A stretch of 64,000 nt of DNA from Gemmataceae bacterium (GTDB taxonomy: Bacteria; Planctomycetota; Planctomycetia; Gemmatales; Gemmataceae). The DNA lies in the NCBI GenBank assembly GCA_022842245.1, contig JALHPZ010000007.1:69378-133377 (forward strand), given 5' to 3'. Under the pieces are notes generated by a model. It saw nothing but the letters and a program-made list of their open reading frames with translations. It made no database searches and had not been told where the DNA came from. Both the position numbers and the translations under genes were made by a program. Position 1 is the first letter of the stretch; every line of letters starts with the position of its first letter. This document shows positions 50,387 to 60,016 of the stretch, in pieces.

Positions 50387-51322
50387 ATGTCGCAGGGTTC
50401 CCGACGTACGGCGTTTACGCTCATCGAACTGCTCGTCGTGATCGCCATCATTGCGATCCTGATCGGTCTTTTGCTTCCGGCCGTGCAAAAAGTGCGGGAA
50501 GCCGCCGCCCGGACGCAATGCACCAACAACCTCAAACAGATCGCCCTTGCGTTCCACGGCTATCACGACACGATCGGCTATTTTCCGCACGGAGGAAAAG
50601 ACGGCTGCGATGCCCCGCGACATCCGGATCTGGCGACCAGTTGCGGATCCCCAAACGATACGCAACCCTACACTGCGCCGACCGGACCGACCCCGCTCCG
50701 CCGGCGGGAATGGAGTTGGACCTATCACATCCTGCCTTTCATCGAACAATCCGCTCTGCACAACGAGCCGAACCACACGACCGTCCGTCGAACTCCAGTG
50801 AAGACCTATTTCTGCCCCGCGCGCCGAAGCATGACGGTTTTCGGGAACGAAGCGAAAGGCGACTACGCCGGCAACACGGGTAACGGCACGGGAACCAATA
50901 ACGTTACTGGGGTGATCCAGCGACTCGGACTCGAACGCGTCACCTTCGCCGCCATTCTCGATGGCAGTTCCAATACTGCTCTCGTCGGCGAAAAGCGGAT
51001 GAAGAAGGACCGCTACAACCTCACCGTCGACGACAACGAATCTTACTACTCCCCCGGCTGGGATGTCGAAGTGATCCGCGGTGCGACGACCGATCCTGAT
51101 ACCGGAACGAGTTGGGGGCCGAACCGGGACATCACCACAACCACCAATCCGCCGTTCACGGATCTCGATAACGGTTTGCAACAATTCGGCTCTTCGCACA
51201 CTTCCGGCGCCAACATTGCATCCTGCGACGGCTCTGTCCGACACATCCGTTTCAATCCCGACCGCAACTCCTTCCGACGCTTCTGCACGAAGACCGACGG
51301 CCAGAACTTTACGCTCGATTGA
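50387..51322 (+). CDS. DUF1559 pseudopilin-like protein
   Basis: 311 residues. A type IV prepilin-like N-terminus, [28 protein letters not shown], carries the methylation site; here Ala rather than Gly precedes Phe. It is followed by [28 protein letters not shown], typical of DUF1559. Near the C-terminus [19 protein letters not shown] is the H-X-G-DG motif of the family. These proteins are greatly expanded in Planctomycetes and are secreted, probably by a type II-like system. The start is ATG at 50387 with CGGAG upstream, rather than 50345. It converges with the next gene with three bases between stops. Confidence 0.95.
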   Translation: MSQGSRRTAFTLIELLVVIAIIAILIGLLLPAVQKVREAAARTQCTNNLKQIALAFHGYHDTIGYFPHGGKDGCDAPRHPDLATSCGSPNDTQPYTAPTGPTPLRRREWSWTYHILPFIEQSALHNEPNHTTVRRTPVKTYFCPARRSMTVFGNEAKGDYAGNTGNGTGTNNVTGVIQRLGLERVTFAAILDGSSNTALVGEKRMKKDRYNLTVDDNESYYSPGWDVEVIRGATTDPDTGTSWGPNRDITTTTNPPFTDLDNGLQQFGSSHTSGANIASCDGSVRHIRFNPDRNSFRRFCTKTDGQNFTLD

Positions 51323-51325
51323 TTC

Positions 51326-52279
51326 TCAACCGATCGCCGCGCGACGCAGCGCGGGCAGCGTTTGCCGGTGGTCGCCCGCGATGTAATAGCTTTCACCGCC
51401 GTCGGCCACCGTGCGCACCAGGATCGTCTTCCATGGTCGGTAGTAGTAGCGCGGGTCGGTCTTTGGTGCCTGCTTGCGGTAATCGTCGTCCAGTGGGAGC
51501 AGATCGAAGACCGCCGTCGTGAACTTCGCGATCGACTTGCCGTCCTGATGGGCGACATTGCGTGCCATGGCGAGCGCCTTGAGATAAACCTCCGGCCCCA
51601 TGACCGCTGTTCCGAAGCTGAGAACCACTCCGCCCTCGAGGGACCGGACGTGTTCCGTAAAGATCAGGAAATCGGCGTAGCTTGCCGCGCCGAGCACCGC
51701 GCCGTCGGCATTCGGGTGTTCGTGGATGATGTCATAGCCGATGCCGATGTGGACCGTGACCGGAATGCCGAGCCGGTACGCGGCCGCGAGCACGGAAACG
51801 TTCTTGTGGGGGGAGTCCGAATTCGCAATGGCGCGGCCGAGCGATTCGCCGAAGCCCAATCCGTCGCGAACGCCGGCGGCGAGGGCGTCGTTCATTTCGC
51901 CGGTCTCGCGCCACAGGCCGAACTCGCCGGTGCGGACGTACCTCGCGACGCTCTCGGTGCTCGCGCCGATGCGGGCAAACTCCCAATCGTGGATCGGCCC
52001 CGCGCCGTTCATTGCCACGAGCGAAACGAGGCCGCGTTCCATGAGGTCGATGAGGTGCCGTTGCGTGCCGGCGCGGAGGACGTGCGCCCCCATCATGAGG
52101 ATGCGCGCCGCCCCGGCCGCCTTCGCCGCCCGCAGCCGTTCGCCGAGGATCGCCAGCGACGGATGTTCGAAGTCTGCCTGCGAATCGAGCGGAAGAAGGA
52201 TGTCGAGCGAGAGATCGTGTTGCCGACCAGAGAGCGGTTGAACCTGAAGACGGGATCGGTCGAATCGTGGAAAGGGCAT
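51326..52279 (-). CDS. Conserved Rossmann-like protein, possibly deoxyhypusine-synthase-like
   Basis: 317 residues. It begins PFPRFDRSRLQVQPL and contains ILMMGAHVLRAGTQRHLIDLMERG, MNGAGPIHDWEFARIG, RTGEFGLWRETGEMND, VTVHIGIGYDIIHEHPNADG and FGTAVMGPEVYLKAL. The glycine-rich AMNGAGPIHD and the regular alpha/beta pattern recall the deoxyhypusine synthase superfamily as found in some bacteria without eIF5A, but I cannot see the Lys-based active site clearly. The start is ATG at 52279 with GGAG six bases away. It follows the DUF1579-like gene by 62 bases on the same strand. Confidence 0.8.
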   Translation of the reverse strand: MPFPRFDRSRLQVQPLSGRQHDLSLDILLPLDSQADFEHPSLAILGERLRAAKAAGAARILMMGAHVLRAGTQRHLIDLMERGLVSLVAMNGAGPIHDWEFARIGASTESVARYVRTGEFGLWRETGEMNDALAAGVRDGLGFGESLGRAIANSDSPHKNVSVLAAAYRLGIPVTVHIGIGYDIIHEHPNADGAVLGAASYADFLIFTEHVRSLEGGVVLSFGTAVMGPEVYLKALAMARNVAHQDGKSIAKFTTAVFDLLPLDDDYRKQAPKTDPRYYYRPWKTILVRTVADGGESYYIAGDHRQTLPALRRAAIG

Positions 52280-52341
52280 GGAAGACTCCGGTGTTGCGCG
52301 GCCGGCGAACACCGGAATCCTATCGAAGTCATGATCCGGCG

Positions 52342-52920
52342 TTACTTCTTCCGCATGAGCTTCATCGTCACGCAGTGGTCTTCGGCCGCCTTGCCGCCGT
52401 TCCAAGCCTCGCCGGCGATCTCGATGTGATCGTCGTCCACGACCTTTAACGTGGCGGCATGCATGTGCATGTCCTTCTTCGGGTCAAGATTCGTGCCGCC
52501 GGCGAACTCGAACTTGATCGTCCCCTTCGCCGATTTCGGATCGGCCTTCATCTTCGGTTGATTGCCGAGCATGCAATAGTGTGTCATGATCAGGTCGCCC
52601 TTGTCGAGGTGGTACATGGAGACCATTTCCATGTCCGTGCCGGGGAAGAGCGTTTCCTGCACGGCCGAGCCGCCGGCGGTGACCTTGATCACCGAAACGA
52701 GCTTGTCGGTCGACTTGCCGTTCTTGTCGGCTTCGTACCAGTTGCCCGCGAGTTTCTTGACCATGTCCAGCTGGGTTGATGCCGGATCGGCCTTCTTGAT
52801 GGCCGGTTCCTCATCGCCCAAGGCCGGAAGCGCATTCGCTTTGGGTTTGACCGGCTCTTGCGCGTAGAGGTTCATCCCGGACAGCATCAGCACGCATGCT
52901 GTCAAAATCCGTCGCATCAT
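52342..52920 (-). CDS. Secreted lipocalin-like protein (DUF1579-like)
   Basis: 192 residues. A signal peptide (RRILTACVLMLSGMNLYAQE) precedes a short Pro/Ala-rich linker and a compact beta barrel. Blocks are KKLAGNWYEADKNGKSTDK, GGSAVQETLFPGTDMEMVSMYHLDKGDLIMTHYCMLGNQP (in parts), GTIKFEFAGG, and the end HIEIAGEAWNGGK. Similar proteins of unknown function are common in planctomycetes. The start is ATG at 52920 with CGGAGTTCACC upstream. Confidence 0.8.
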   Translation of the reverse strand: MMRRILTACVLMLSGMNLYAQEPVKPKANALPALGDEEPAIKKADPASTQLDMVKKLAGNWYEADKNGKSTDKLVSVIKVTAGGSAVQETLFPGTDMEMVSMYHLDKGDLIMTHYCMLGNQPKMKADPKSAKGTIKFEFAGGTNLDPKKDMHMHAATLKVVDDDHIEIAGEAWNGGKAAEDHCVTMKLMRKK

Positions 52921-53246
52921 GGTGAACTCCGATAAGAGGTGAAAGAACGCCCGGCGGGCGGTTGCGTCCGGCCTTGCGGCGGGACTCGACTACCCGACGA
53001 TTGACCGGCCCGCGGCCGGACACGATTCCGTTCGAATTCTGATTTTCCGCCGCAGCGGGAGCGAGAGGTTGGTCCCTCTAGATCATACTATCGCAGGATC
53101 GGCGAACCAGGGAAATGATGGTAGACGAATTTTCACGATCGAAATGAGCGGTATCCAGTTTTCAAGCCGGGTTCTCGAACTTCCCTTCGAAAACCCGGAT
53201 CACGCACGACCCACCCGATGATACGAACGACGACGATGGTGTTCCG
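52921..53246. other. Intergenic region between the kinase and the DUF1579-like gene
   Basis: 326 bases without a gene. A hairpin at 53167-53198 (13-base arms, one mismatch, CTTCCC loop) lies about 50 bases past the kinase stop. Nearer the DUF1579-like gene is its ribosome site (CGGAGTT). No convincing promoter hexamers were seen. Confidence 0.5.
53167..53198 (-). terminator. Probable terminator hairpin after the kinase gene
   Basis: CCGGGTTCTCGAA and TTCGAAAACCCGG pair at 12 of 13 positions with a six-base loop. There is no T-run, so termination is inferred from place and strength of the stem. Confidence 0.5.
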
Positions 53247-56039
53247 TCACTTGATCAGTTTGCGGGCGGCGTCCAGTACCGACTTGAATTCGTCGTCTTG
53301 AAGAACGATCTTCAGGTCCGCGTCCGATTGCACGATCTCGAAGCGTCGGAAACCCTCGCGGAAACATCGGCGGAAGTAATCCAGCGCTTTGGTTCGGTCG
53401 GCCGGCTCCGTTTCGCTTGTTCGAGCATAGACGCACGCGGCCTGATAAAGGGTTTCAGAATCGACGGAGATCGCCAGCGCGGTCTGAATTTCGCGGATGG
53501 CCTCGTCGCGTTTGCCGGCACGGGCCAGCAGGATCGCGTGCGCCGCCCGGCTGGGGGCGTACCCCGGCGCGATTTCGATCGCCTTGCGGATTGTCTCGAG
53601 GGCAAGGTCGGGTTCATCAAGCTTTTCGGCATAAAGCCAGGCCTTGTTGTGCCAGGCCGAGAGCATGCTCGGGTTCAGCTCGAGGGCGCGGTTGTAAAGT
53701 TTCAGGGCGTCGGCCGGTGCCGTGTCGCTCGCCTGCCGCGCGCGAACCGAAAAGTCTTCCGCGGTCTTCGGTTCGAGCGCCAGGGCGGTGGCCCGATCCT
53801 TCGCGGCGCCGTCCTTGTCGCCCGCGTACGTTTTCGCTTCGGCTCGATAGTGATACAGCGGTATCGCCGCACCGCCGGCGTCGAGCGCGGCCGTGAAGTC
53901 CGCAATGGCGTCGTCGTACTTTCTGAGGCTGCGACGAACCAGGCCGCGTTGAAGCAAGGACTGTGCATGCGTCGGATGCGTCGCGAGGACCGCCGAGAAT
54001 TCCTTCTCGGCATCGACGAGTTTGCCCGTGTGGTAAAGCAACATGCCGATGTGGTAGCCGGGGCGTGGGTCGTTGTTTCCCAGTGGCCGGGCAACCTGCA
54101 GTCGTTCGAGTGCCCGATGAGGTTGGCCCGTGGCCTGATAGGACATGCCGAGCAACAGTTGAGCGGCGTAGTGGCCGGGACGTGTTTCCGTCAGCACCTT
54201 GAGGATGCCGATCGCCTCGGGGAAGCGACCATCCCCGATGGCACGGGCGGCACGCCAGAATCGATCGGATTCCCGATGTTCCGAATCGTTCGGAGTATTG
54301 GTTGTCGTTCGGTCCCATGACGCCAGTTGTTCGCGGGCGGCGGCGATCGTCGCTTCGAAACCGGCTTCCAGAGCGATACGGTTCCATTCCCGGGCCGATT
54401 CCATTTGCTCATTGCGGCGCGGTTCGTCGAGTCCGCGGGCCTCCAAAGATTCGGCATGCGCCAGCAGCAGCGCCGACTCGCCGAGCGCCGCCAGCCATTC
54501 CTCGCGACGGGCCGCCGGTAGCGCCATCAAGTCGCGATCATGCTTCCAGTTCGCGGTTCGTCCCACGTTGTAGCGTTCGAGCCATTTGCGAGCGCCCTCC
54601 ATGCCGCGACGTCGCGCGGTGGAATCGGTCGGTACGGCGAGCAGGCTCCGATTCATCTCGTGATCGGCGAGAAACGCTGTGATTTCACGATCGACTCTTG
54701 TGGCGCGGTCCTGCCGGGCGAGGTTCCAGTAGAAAACACCGCCGACGGCCAATCCGAATACCGCGGTCGCGGCCGCGGCGCGGGCGGCAAACTGGGGATT
54801 CCGGCGCTGCCACTTGCGTGCACGCTCGACGAGGTTGCGGTCGGCCGCGAACTTCAGCGGGCGATGCTCCAGTTGGCGTTGCAGGTCCTCGCGAAGTTCG
54901 TCGGCCGTCGCGTATCGGTCAGCCGGGTTAGCCGAAGCCAGCTTGCGAACGATCGATTCGACCGAAGGAGGCACGTCCGGATTGTAGTCGCGGATGGGCG
55001 GCAGCCCCTTCTCGCGTTCCTCAAGCGCCGCCGGCAGGTCCTCCGGGACCCTGCGGATCGGGGAAAACGGCAGACGGCAGGTGAGCATCTCGAAGAACAT
55101 GACGCCGAGCGCGTAGAGGTCGGTCCGTTCGTCGGGTGTTTCGTTGGAGAGTTTCGCGAACTCGCGGATCACCTCGGGTGCCATGTAGGGCCAGGTACCG
55201 CCGATCCGTTGGCGACCGGTGGCGGTCCGATCGTGGGCGAGATTGAAGTCGAGCAGCATCGGCTGGCCGTCGTCGCCGAGCAGGACGTTTTGCGGTTTGA
55301 GGTCGAGGTGGAGGATGCCGCGGTTATGCGCGTGCGCGAGGCCGTCGGCGAGGCGCCGCATGACGGCGAGCACGGCATCGGGATAGGGAAGGCCGGTCAG
55401 TTGATCGCGGAGCGGGTGCGCGTCCGAGATCGGGATTTCCTCGAAGGATGAACCGCCGAAGTTCCGAGGGGAGTCCGGCCGCACGGAAACGCCGGAATCC
55501 GATTGGTTCGCGGATTGAGCCTTGCTCGCGCGTTGCGTGGTGGCCTTGGCGACCGTGCTGAAGACTTCGCCGCCGACGTGCGGGAAGCCGGTATCCGTTC
55601 GAACGTGATCGATTACGTCCGCCAATGTCTGGCGGCCGAAATAGGGCATCTGGACGACATGGTAAGGGCCTTTCCGGAACGCGTTCTGGATCGGCACGAT
55701 GTTCGTATGCTGGAGGCGCGCCAATCGGAATTGCTCGTTGTTCGCCTTCAACGTGATCTTCAAAACGACCCATCGATTGGCAAGGCGGTGTTCGCGAGCG
55801 AGAAACACCCGGCCGAAGGCGCCTCGACCCAGTTCATCGATCAATTCAAAGCCGTAGAACTCGTCGCCGGGCTTGGGAAAGGGGTCAGATGATAGGTGTT
55901 CGCCAGATTCCTCGCGAAAAATGTTGACATCAGACTGCACGGTACCGAGGACGGCCACGGGCGGCGGGGTCCGTGTCAGATCCGTCGACAACTCGTATGG
56001 CGACGCGGGCAAAATAGGTGATACGGCGGTCGGTTGCAT
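53247..56039 (-). CDS. Membrane Ser/Thr protein kinase with C-terminal TPRs
   Basis: 930 residues. An N-terminal tail of ~60 precedes the kinase domain: GRGAFGRV (71-78), Lys94 in VVLKITLK, the catalytic loop HLDLKPQN at 244-251, LLDFNLAHD in place of DFG at 262-270, then MAPEVIREF. The usual HRD is HLD and DFG is DFN, but the catalytic Asp246, Asn251 and Asp264 remain. A ~50-residue Ser-rich insert sits before the catalytic loop. One transmembrane helix lies near 422-440 (AVFGLAVGGVFYW). The rest (about 570-900) is TPR-rich (TDKGDK-like repeats such as GRRTALALEPKTAEDF). The substrate is unknown. It is divergent from the PSCyt1 gene. Confidence 0.93.
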   Translation of the reverse strand: MQPTAVSPILPASPYELSTDLTRTPPPVAVLGTVQSDVNIFREESGEHLSSDPFPKPGDEFYGFELIDELGRGAFGRVFLAREHRLANRWVVLKITLKANNEQFRLARLQHTNIVPIQNAFRKGPYHVVQMPYFGRQTLADVIDHVRTDTGFPHVGGEVFSTVAKATTQRASKAQSANQSDSGVSVRPDSPRNFGGSSFEEIPISDAHPLRDQLTGLPYPDAVLAVMRRLADGLAHAHNRGILHLDLKPQNVLLGDDGQPMLLDFNLAHDRTATGRQRIGGTWPYMAPEVIREFAKLSNETPDERTDLYALGVMFFEMLTCRLPFSPIRRVPEDLPAALEEREKGLPPIRDYNPDVPPSVESIVRKLASANPADRYATADELREDLQRQLEHRPLKFAADRNLVERARKWQRRNPQFAARAAAATAVFGLAVGGVFYWNLARQDRATRVDREITAFLADHEMNRSLLAVPTDSTARRRGMEGARKWLERYNVGRTANWKHDRDLMALPAARREEWLAALGESALLLAHAESLEARGLDEPRRNEQMESAREWNRIALEAGFEATIAAAREQLASWDRTTTNTPNDSEHRESDRFWRAARAIGDGRFPEAIGILKVLTETRPGHYAAQLLLGMSYQATGQPHRALERLQVARPLGNNDPRPGYHIGMLLYHTGKLVDAEKEFSAVLATHPTHAQSLLQRGLVRRSLRKYDDAIADFTAALDAGGAAIPLYHYRAEAKTYAGDKDGAAKDRATALALEPKTAEDFSVRARQASDTAPADALKLYNRALELNPSMLSAWHNKAWLYAEKLDEPDLALETIRKAIEIAPGYAPSRAAHAILLARAGKRDEAIREIQTALAISVDSETLYQAACVYARTSETEPADRTKALDYFRRCFREGFRRFEIVQSDADLKIVLQDDEFKSVLDAARKLIK

Positions 56040-56371
56040 GGCGAATCGAACGGTCTCGAACCACGGTAGGGCACGTGTGGCGACGTCGTCCGGGACGTGC
56101 GCGGGGCGAAAGTCGGGGTGGCCCGGTGCCTATGAGCGGGTATCGTGAACATGGCACGGTCCGCAACGATTGCAAAGGATTTGACGGATATTTCGCCTTC
56201 GGAACTTTGCTCTGGCGAGTTGATTCGTCTGCTGGCTCAACGTGTTAACTTGCCCTTTCGATTGCTGGGGCATTCACGGAAAATCTCCTTGCTCTTCCAA
56301 GGTGAAACCTTGCGAACCGGAGCAAGAACTGGGAGAATTACCACAGAGCCGCTACTCTTTCGGTTGCATCC
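56040..56371. promoter_or_regulatory. Divergent promoter region, kinase / PSCyt1 operon
   Basis: 332 bases between two divergent genes. No protein here is credible. A TTGACG occurs at about 56180-56185 but no good -10 lies 16-18 bases on. The region next to the PSCyt1 start lacks a clear Shine-Dalgarno. It must hold at least two promoters, which I cannot place. Confidence 0.4.
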
Positions 56372-58546
56372 ATGTTCGACCTGCGTCTTGGGATCGTGTT
56401 TGTCCTTCTCCTTTCTTCGAATCTTGTCGCGGCCGAGCCGGATGCGGTCGATTTCTCGCGCGACATACGGCCGATCCTCTCAAACCATTGCTTCAAGTGT
56501 CACGGACCGGCGACTCAGAAGGCGAAATTGCGACTTGATCTTCGGGATGCGGCGATGAAGAACGACGCGATCGTTCCGGGGAAGCCGCTGGACAGCGAAA
56601 TCATCGCTCGCATCGTCGCGCCGGACGACACCCGGATGCCCCCGCCGGAGGTTGGCGAGGGACTTAAGCCGGAGCAGATTGAAAAACTCAAGAAGTGGAT
56701 CGCCTCGGGTGCGGAATACACGCCGCACTGGGCCTTCGTTCCGCCGGTGCGGAAAGATCCGCCCGCAAACGGAATCGACGCGATCGACCATTACATTCGG
56801 CAACGCCTCGATCGAATGAAGCTGGCCCCGTCTCCGGAGGCCGATCGGCCGACCTTGATCCGCCGGGTTTCGCTTGACCTCACGGGGTTGCTACCGTCGC
56901 CGGCGGAAGTCGACGATTTTGTTCGCGATCCCGCGCCGGACGCCTACGAGAAACTCGTCGACCGGTTGCTCGCGTCCCCGCACTACGGCGAACGCCAGGC
57001 CCGCCACTGGCTCGACCTCGCCCGCTACGCCGACAGCAACGGATACACCATCGACGGTGCCCGCATCATCTGGCCCTGGCGCGACTGGGTCGTGAAGGCC
57101 TTGAATGCCGACATGCCGTTCAGCCAATTCACGATTGAACAACTCGCCGGCGACCTGCTCCCAAACGCGACGCTTGAACAGCGGATCGCCACGGGTTTTC
57201 ACCGCAATACCTCATTTAACGAGGAAGGCGGTACCGATGCCGAGCAGTTCCGGGTCGAGCGTATCGTCGATCGGACGAACACCACTGCCGCCGTCTGGCT
57301 GGGCCTCACGATGGGGTGCGCCCAATGCCACGATCACAAGTACGATCCGGTTTCCCAAAAGGACTACTTCCGACTCTATGCGTATTTCAACAACTGCGAC
57401 GAACCAACCGTGACGATCGGCGGTTCGCCGGACCTGGAAAAGAAGATCGCCGAATTGCAGGCGAAGATTGCCCAATTGCAGAAGGTCGGCGATCAGCCTG
57501 GCGTGGACAAGACGAAGGCGGAGATCAAAAAGGTCCAAGGGAAGATCCCGTCGTCGCTGGTTCTCAAAGAACGTGCCAAGCCTCGGGAGTCTTACGTTCA
57601 GATCCGCGGTGACTTTCTTCGGAAGGGCGATGTTGTTTCGCCGGGTACGCCGTCGGCGTTGCCATCGGAGAAGGGGCAAACCCGGCTGGACCTGGCGAAG
57701 TGGCTGGTCTCGCGCCGAAATCCGCTGACCGCGCGTGTGGTCATCAACCGATACTGGCAGCAATTCTTCGGCCGCGGACTGGTCGAGACCGAAAACGATT
57801 TCGGCATGCAGGGCAGCCTGCCAACCCATCCCGAATTACTGGACTGGCTGGCGGTCGAATTCATGGAGCCTAAAGCCGGCACGCCGTGGTCCTCGAAACG
57901 CCTCCACAAACTAATTGTCATGTCTGCGACCTACCGCCAGGCCTCGCATGGTCGTAAGGACACGGACGCGCAGGATCCCCGCAATCTCTACCTCTCGCGG
58001 CAAACCCGTCTCCGGCTTGAGGCGGAAGGGATTCGCGACGCGGCTCTCACGGCCAGCGGGCAGCTTTCGCGCAAGATCGGTGGTGCGCCGGTCTATCCGC
58101 CCCAGCCGACGGAAGTCTTCAGCTTCACTCAAAGCAAGCATCCGTGGCCCGAAAGCAAGGGCGAAGATCGTTATCGTCGCGGGCTGTACACGTATATCTG
58201 GCGGCAGAGCCAGCATCCGTTGCTCACCACCTTCGATGGCGCGGACGCCCAGACGGCCTGCACGAAGCGGAACCGAAGCAACACACCGCTCCAGGCGCTG
58301 CACCTGGCGAATGATCCAGCCTTCGTGGAGTTCGCGGAAGGTCTCGGGAAGCGGATCGTCAAGGAAGGTCCCGCGGATGACGTGGGACGTGTCCGGGCGG
58401 CTTATCGGATTTGCTTCGGTCGCGAACCGAACGACGCCGAACGCGAACGCGTCTTGCAATATGCGATGAGCCTGCCAGAGTCGGATCGCTGGAACGCGGT
58501 TGGTCGAGTCCTGTTAAACCTCGACGAATTCATCACGAGGGAATGA
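56372..58546 (+). CDS. Planctomycete cytochrome C (PSCyt1) with DUF1549 and DUF1553
   Basis: 724 residues. A signal peptide (RLGIVFVLLLSSNLVAA) leads the PSCyt1 domain with CFKCH (Cys40, Cys43, His44) and EIIARIVAPDDTRMPPP. DUF1549 includes HYGERQARHWLDLARYADSNGY and a second heme-like CAQCHDHKYDP near 316. A short coiled coil (KKIAELQAKIAQLQ) and DUF1553 (TRLDLAKWLVSRRNPLTARV, RNRSNTPLQALHLANDP) follow. Such genes nearly always sit next to DUF1501 genes and are thought to act in periplasmic carbohydrate or sulfatase-linked metabolism. The start is ATG at 56372. It overlaps the DUF1501 gene by four bases. Confidence 0.96.
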   Translation: MFDLRLGIVFVLLLSSNLVAAEPDAVDFSRDIRPILSNHCFKCHGPATQKAKLRLDLRDAAMKNDAIVPGKPLDSEIIARIVAPDDTRMPPPEVGEGLKPEQIEKLKKWIASGAEYTPHWAFVPPVRKDPPANGIDAIDHYIRQRLDRMKLAPSPEADRPTLIRRVSLDLTGLLPSPAEVDDFVRDPAPDAYEKLVDRLLASPHYGERQARHWLDLARYADSNGYTIDGARIIWPWRDWVVKALNADMPFSQFTIEQLAGDLLPNATLEQRIATGFHRNTSFNEEGGTDAEQFRVERIVDRTNTTAAVWLGLTMGCAQCHDHKYDPVSQKDYFRLYAYFNNCDEPTVTIGGSPDLEKKIAELQAKIAQLQKVGDQPGVDKTKAEIKKVQGKIPSSLVLKERAKPRESYVQIRGDFLRKGDVVSPGTPSALPSEKGQTRLDLAKWLVSRRNPLTARVVINRYWQQFFGRGLVETENDFGMQGSLPTHPELLDWLAVEFMEPKAGTPWSSKRLHKLIVMSATYRQASHGRKDTDAQDPRNLYLSRQTRLRLEAEGIRDAALTASGQLSRKIGGAPVYPPQPTEVFSFTQSKHPWPESKGEDRYRRGLYTYIWRQSQHPLLTTFDGADAQTACTKRNRSNTPLQALHLANDPAFVEFAEGLGKRIVKEGPADDVGRVRAAYRICFGREPNDAERERVLQYAMSLPESDRWNAVGRVLLNLDEFITRE

Positions 58547-59964
58547 TTGTGGATCGGCAAGCGAATACCCGCCGCGAGTTCTTGAATTCGGCCGGCGTCG
58601 GCGTGGGTACGATGGCGCTCGCTTCCTTGCTTGAACGCGACGCGATGGCGGCCCCGGCCCGCAAGGATCCGCTGGCACCGCGGAAACCTCACTTCCCCGC
58701 CAAGGCGAAGGCCGTCATCTTTCTCTTCATGGCGGGCGGGCCGTCCAACCTCGAGTTGTTCGACCCAAAACCGGAACTGAACAAGCTCAGCGGCCAGAAA
58801 GTGCCCGAAGCTTTCACCAAGGGCAAGCGATTCGCGTTCATCAAGGGGGACGCCAAGTTACTGGGGACGGTTCGCAAATTCGGCCGGTACGGCCAGTGCG
58901 GCATGGATCTCAGCGAACTCCTCCCGCATCACCGCGACATCGTCGACGACGTTTGCTGGCTTCGGGGCATGAAGACCGACGTCTTCAATCACGGGCCCGC
59001 CAAGGTCTTTCTGAGTACCGGTTCGCCGCAGTTCGGCCGGCCGGGCATGGGGGCCTGGGTGACTTACGGCCTTGGGTCCGAAGCCGATAACCTTCCCGGT
59101 TATGTCGTGCTGCAATCGGGGCCGCGCGGCCCACGCGGCGGGGCCGCGATCTGGTCGAACGGCTTCCTCCCCAGCACCTATCAGGGCGTTCCGTTCCTCA
59201 AGGGTGAAAACCCGATCCTCGACCTCGCCTCGCCGCCCGGAGTCGATCGCAAGAAACAAGGGGACTTCATCGAGGCCGTCGGCGACCTCAACAAACTCCG
59301 TAATGCCGCCGTCCATGATCCGGAAATCGAAACCCGCATCGCGTCGTACGAGATGGCGTTCCGCATGCAGGCGGCCGCGCCCGAGTTGATGAATTTGAAA
59401 TCCGAAACCAAGGAAACCCTCGCTCTTTATGGTGCCGATCCCGCGAAGAGCAGCTTCGCGAACAACTGCCTGCTCGCCCGCCGCCTCGTGGAACGGGGAA
59501 CGCGCTTCGTCCACCTGATCCACACCGACTGGGATCACCACGGCGGCAGCATCGACCTCGGCAAAACCCTCGACAACATCTGCAAGGAGGTCGACCAACC
59601 CTGTGCCGCGCTGGTGAAAGATTTGAAGCGCAGCGGATTGCTCGACAGCACGCTGGTCATTTGGGGGGGCGAGTTCGGCCGAACGCCAATGGGCGAAACC
59701 CGCGAAACGATTGGCCGCGACCACCACATCGACAACTACACGATGTGGATGGCCGGTGCCGGCGTGAAGCGCGGCCACCTGCATGGGAAATCCGACGAAA
59801 TCGGCTATAACGTGGTAGAGAATCAGGTCCACGTTCACGATTTGCAGGCGACGATCCTGCACCAACTCGGCCTGGATCACACCAAGCTGACCTATCGGTT
59901 CCAGGGCCGCGACTACCGGCTGACCGACGTGCACGGAAATGTCGTAAAAGAAATCCTTGCTTGA
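58543..59964 (+). CDS. DUF1501 sulfatase-like exported protein
   Basis: 473 residues. A Tat-type signal peptide (RREFLNSAGVGVGTMALASLL) precedes the DUF1501 domain: AVIFLFMAGGPSNLELFDPKPEL, then FNHGPAKVFLSTG, and metal-site-like HTDWDHHGG, IWGGEFGRTPMGE and GRDHHIDNYTMWMAG. The fold is that of the alkaline phosphatase/sulfatase superfamily; the reaction is not known. The start is ATG at 58543 overlapping the PSCyt1 stop (ATGA), so the two are translationally coupled. A hairpin terminator follows at 59973. Confidence 0.96.
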   Translation: MIVDRQANTRREFLNSAGVGVGTMALASLLERDAMAAPARKDPLAPRKPHFPAKAKAVIFLFMAGGPSNLELFDPKPELNKLSGQKVPEAFTKGKRFAFIKGDAKLLGTVRKFGRYGQCGMDLSELLPHHRDIVDDVCWLRGMKTDVFNHGPAKVFLSTGSPQFGRPGMGAWVTYGLGSEADNLPGYVVLQSGPRGPRGGAAIWSNGFLPSTYQGVPFLKGENPILDLASPPGVDRKKQGDFIEAVGDLNKLRNAAVHDPEIETRIASYEMAFRMQAAAPELMNLKSETKETLALYGADPAKSSFANNCLLARRLVERGTRFVHLIHTDWDHHGGSIDLGKTLDNICKEVDQPCAALVKDLKRSGLLDSTLVIWGGEFGRTPMGETRETIGRDHHIDNYTMWMAGAGVKRGHLHGKSDEIGYNVVENQVHVHDLQATILHQLGLDHTKLTYRFQGRDYRLTDVHGNVVKEILA

Positions 59965-59972
59965 GCAAGCTT

Positions 59973-60000
59973 CCGACCGAACGCGGACCCGTTCGGTCGG
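59973..60000. terminator. Bidirectional hairpin terminator
   Basis: Arms CCGACCGAACG and CGTTCGGTCGG, perfect over 11 bp, with a six-base loop, between the ends of convergent genes (stops at 59964 and 60017). There is no long T-run on either side. Confidence 0.7.
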
Positions 60001-60016
60001 GACCGTTGATCCCCGA

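Noticed and set aside
56145..56558. 137-codon frame at the start of the PSCyt1 gene
   Set aside because: It overlaps the PSCyt1 signal peptide and heme region in another frame and ends in Arg/Ser-rich sequence.
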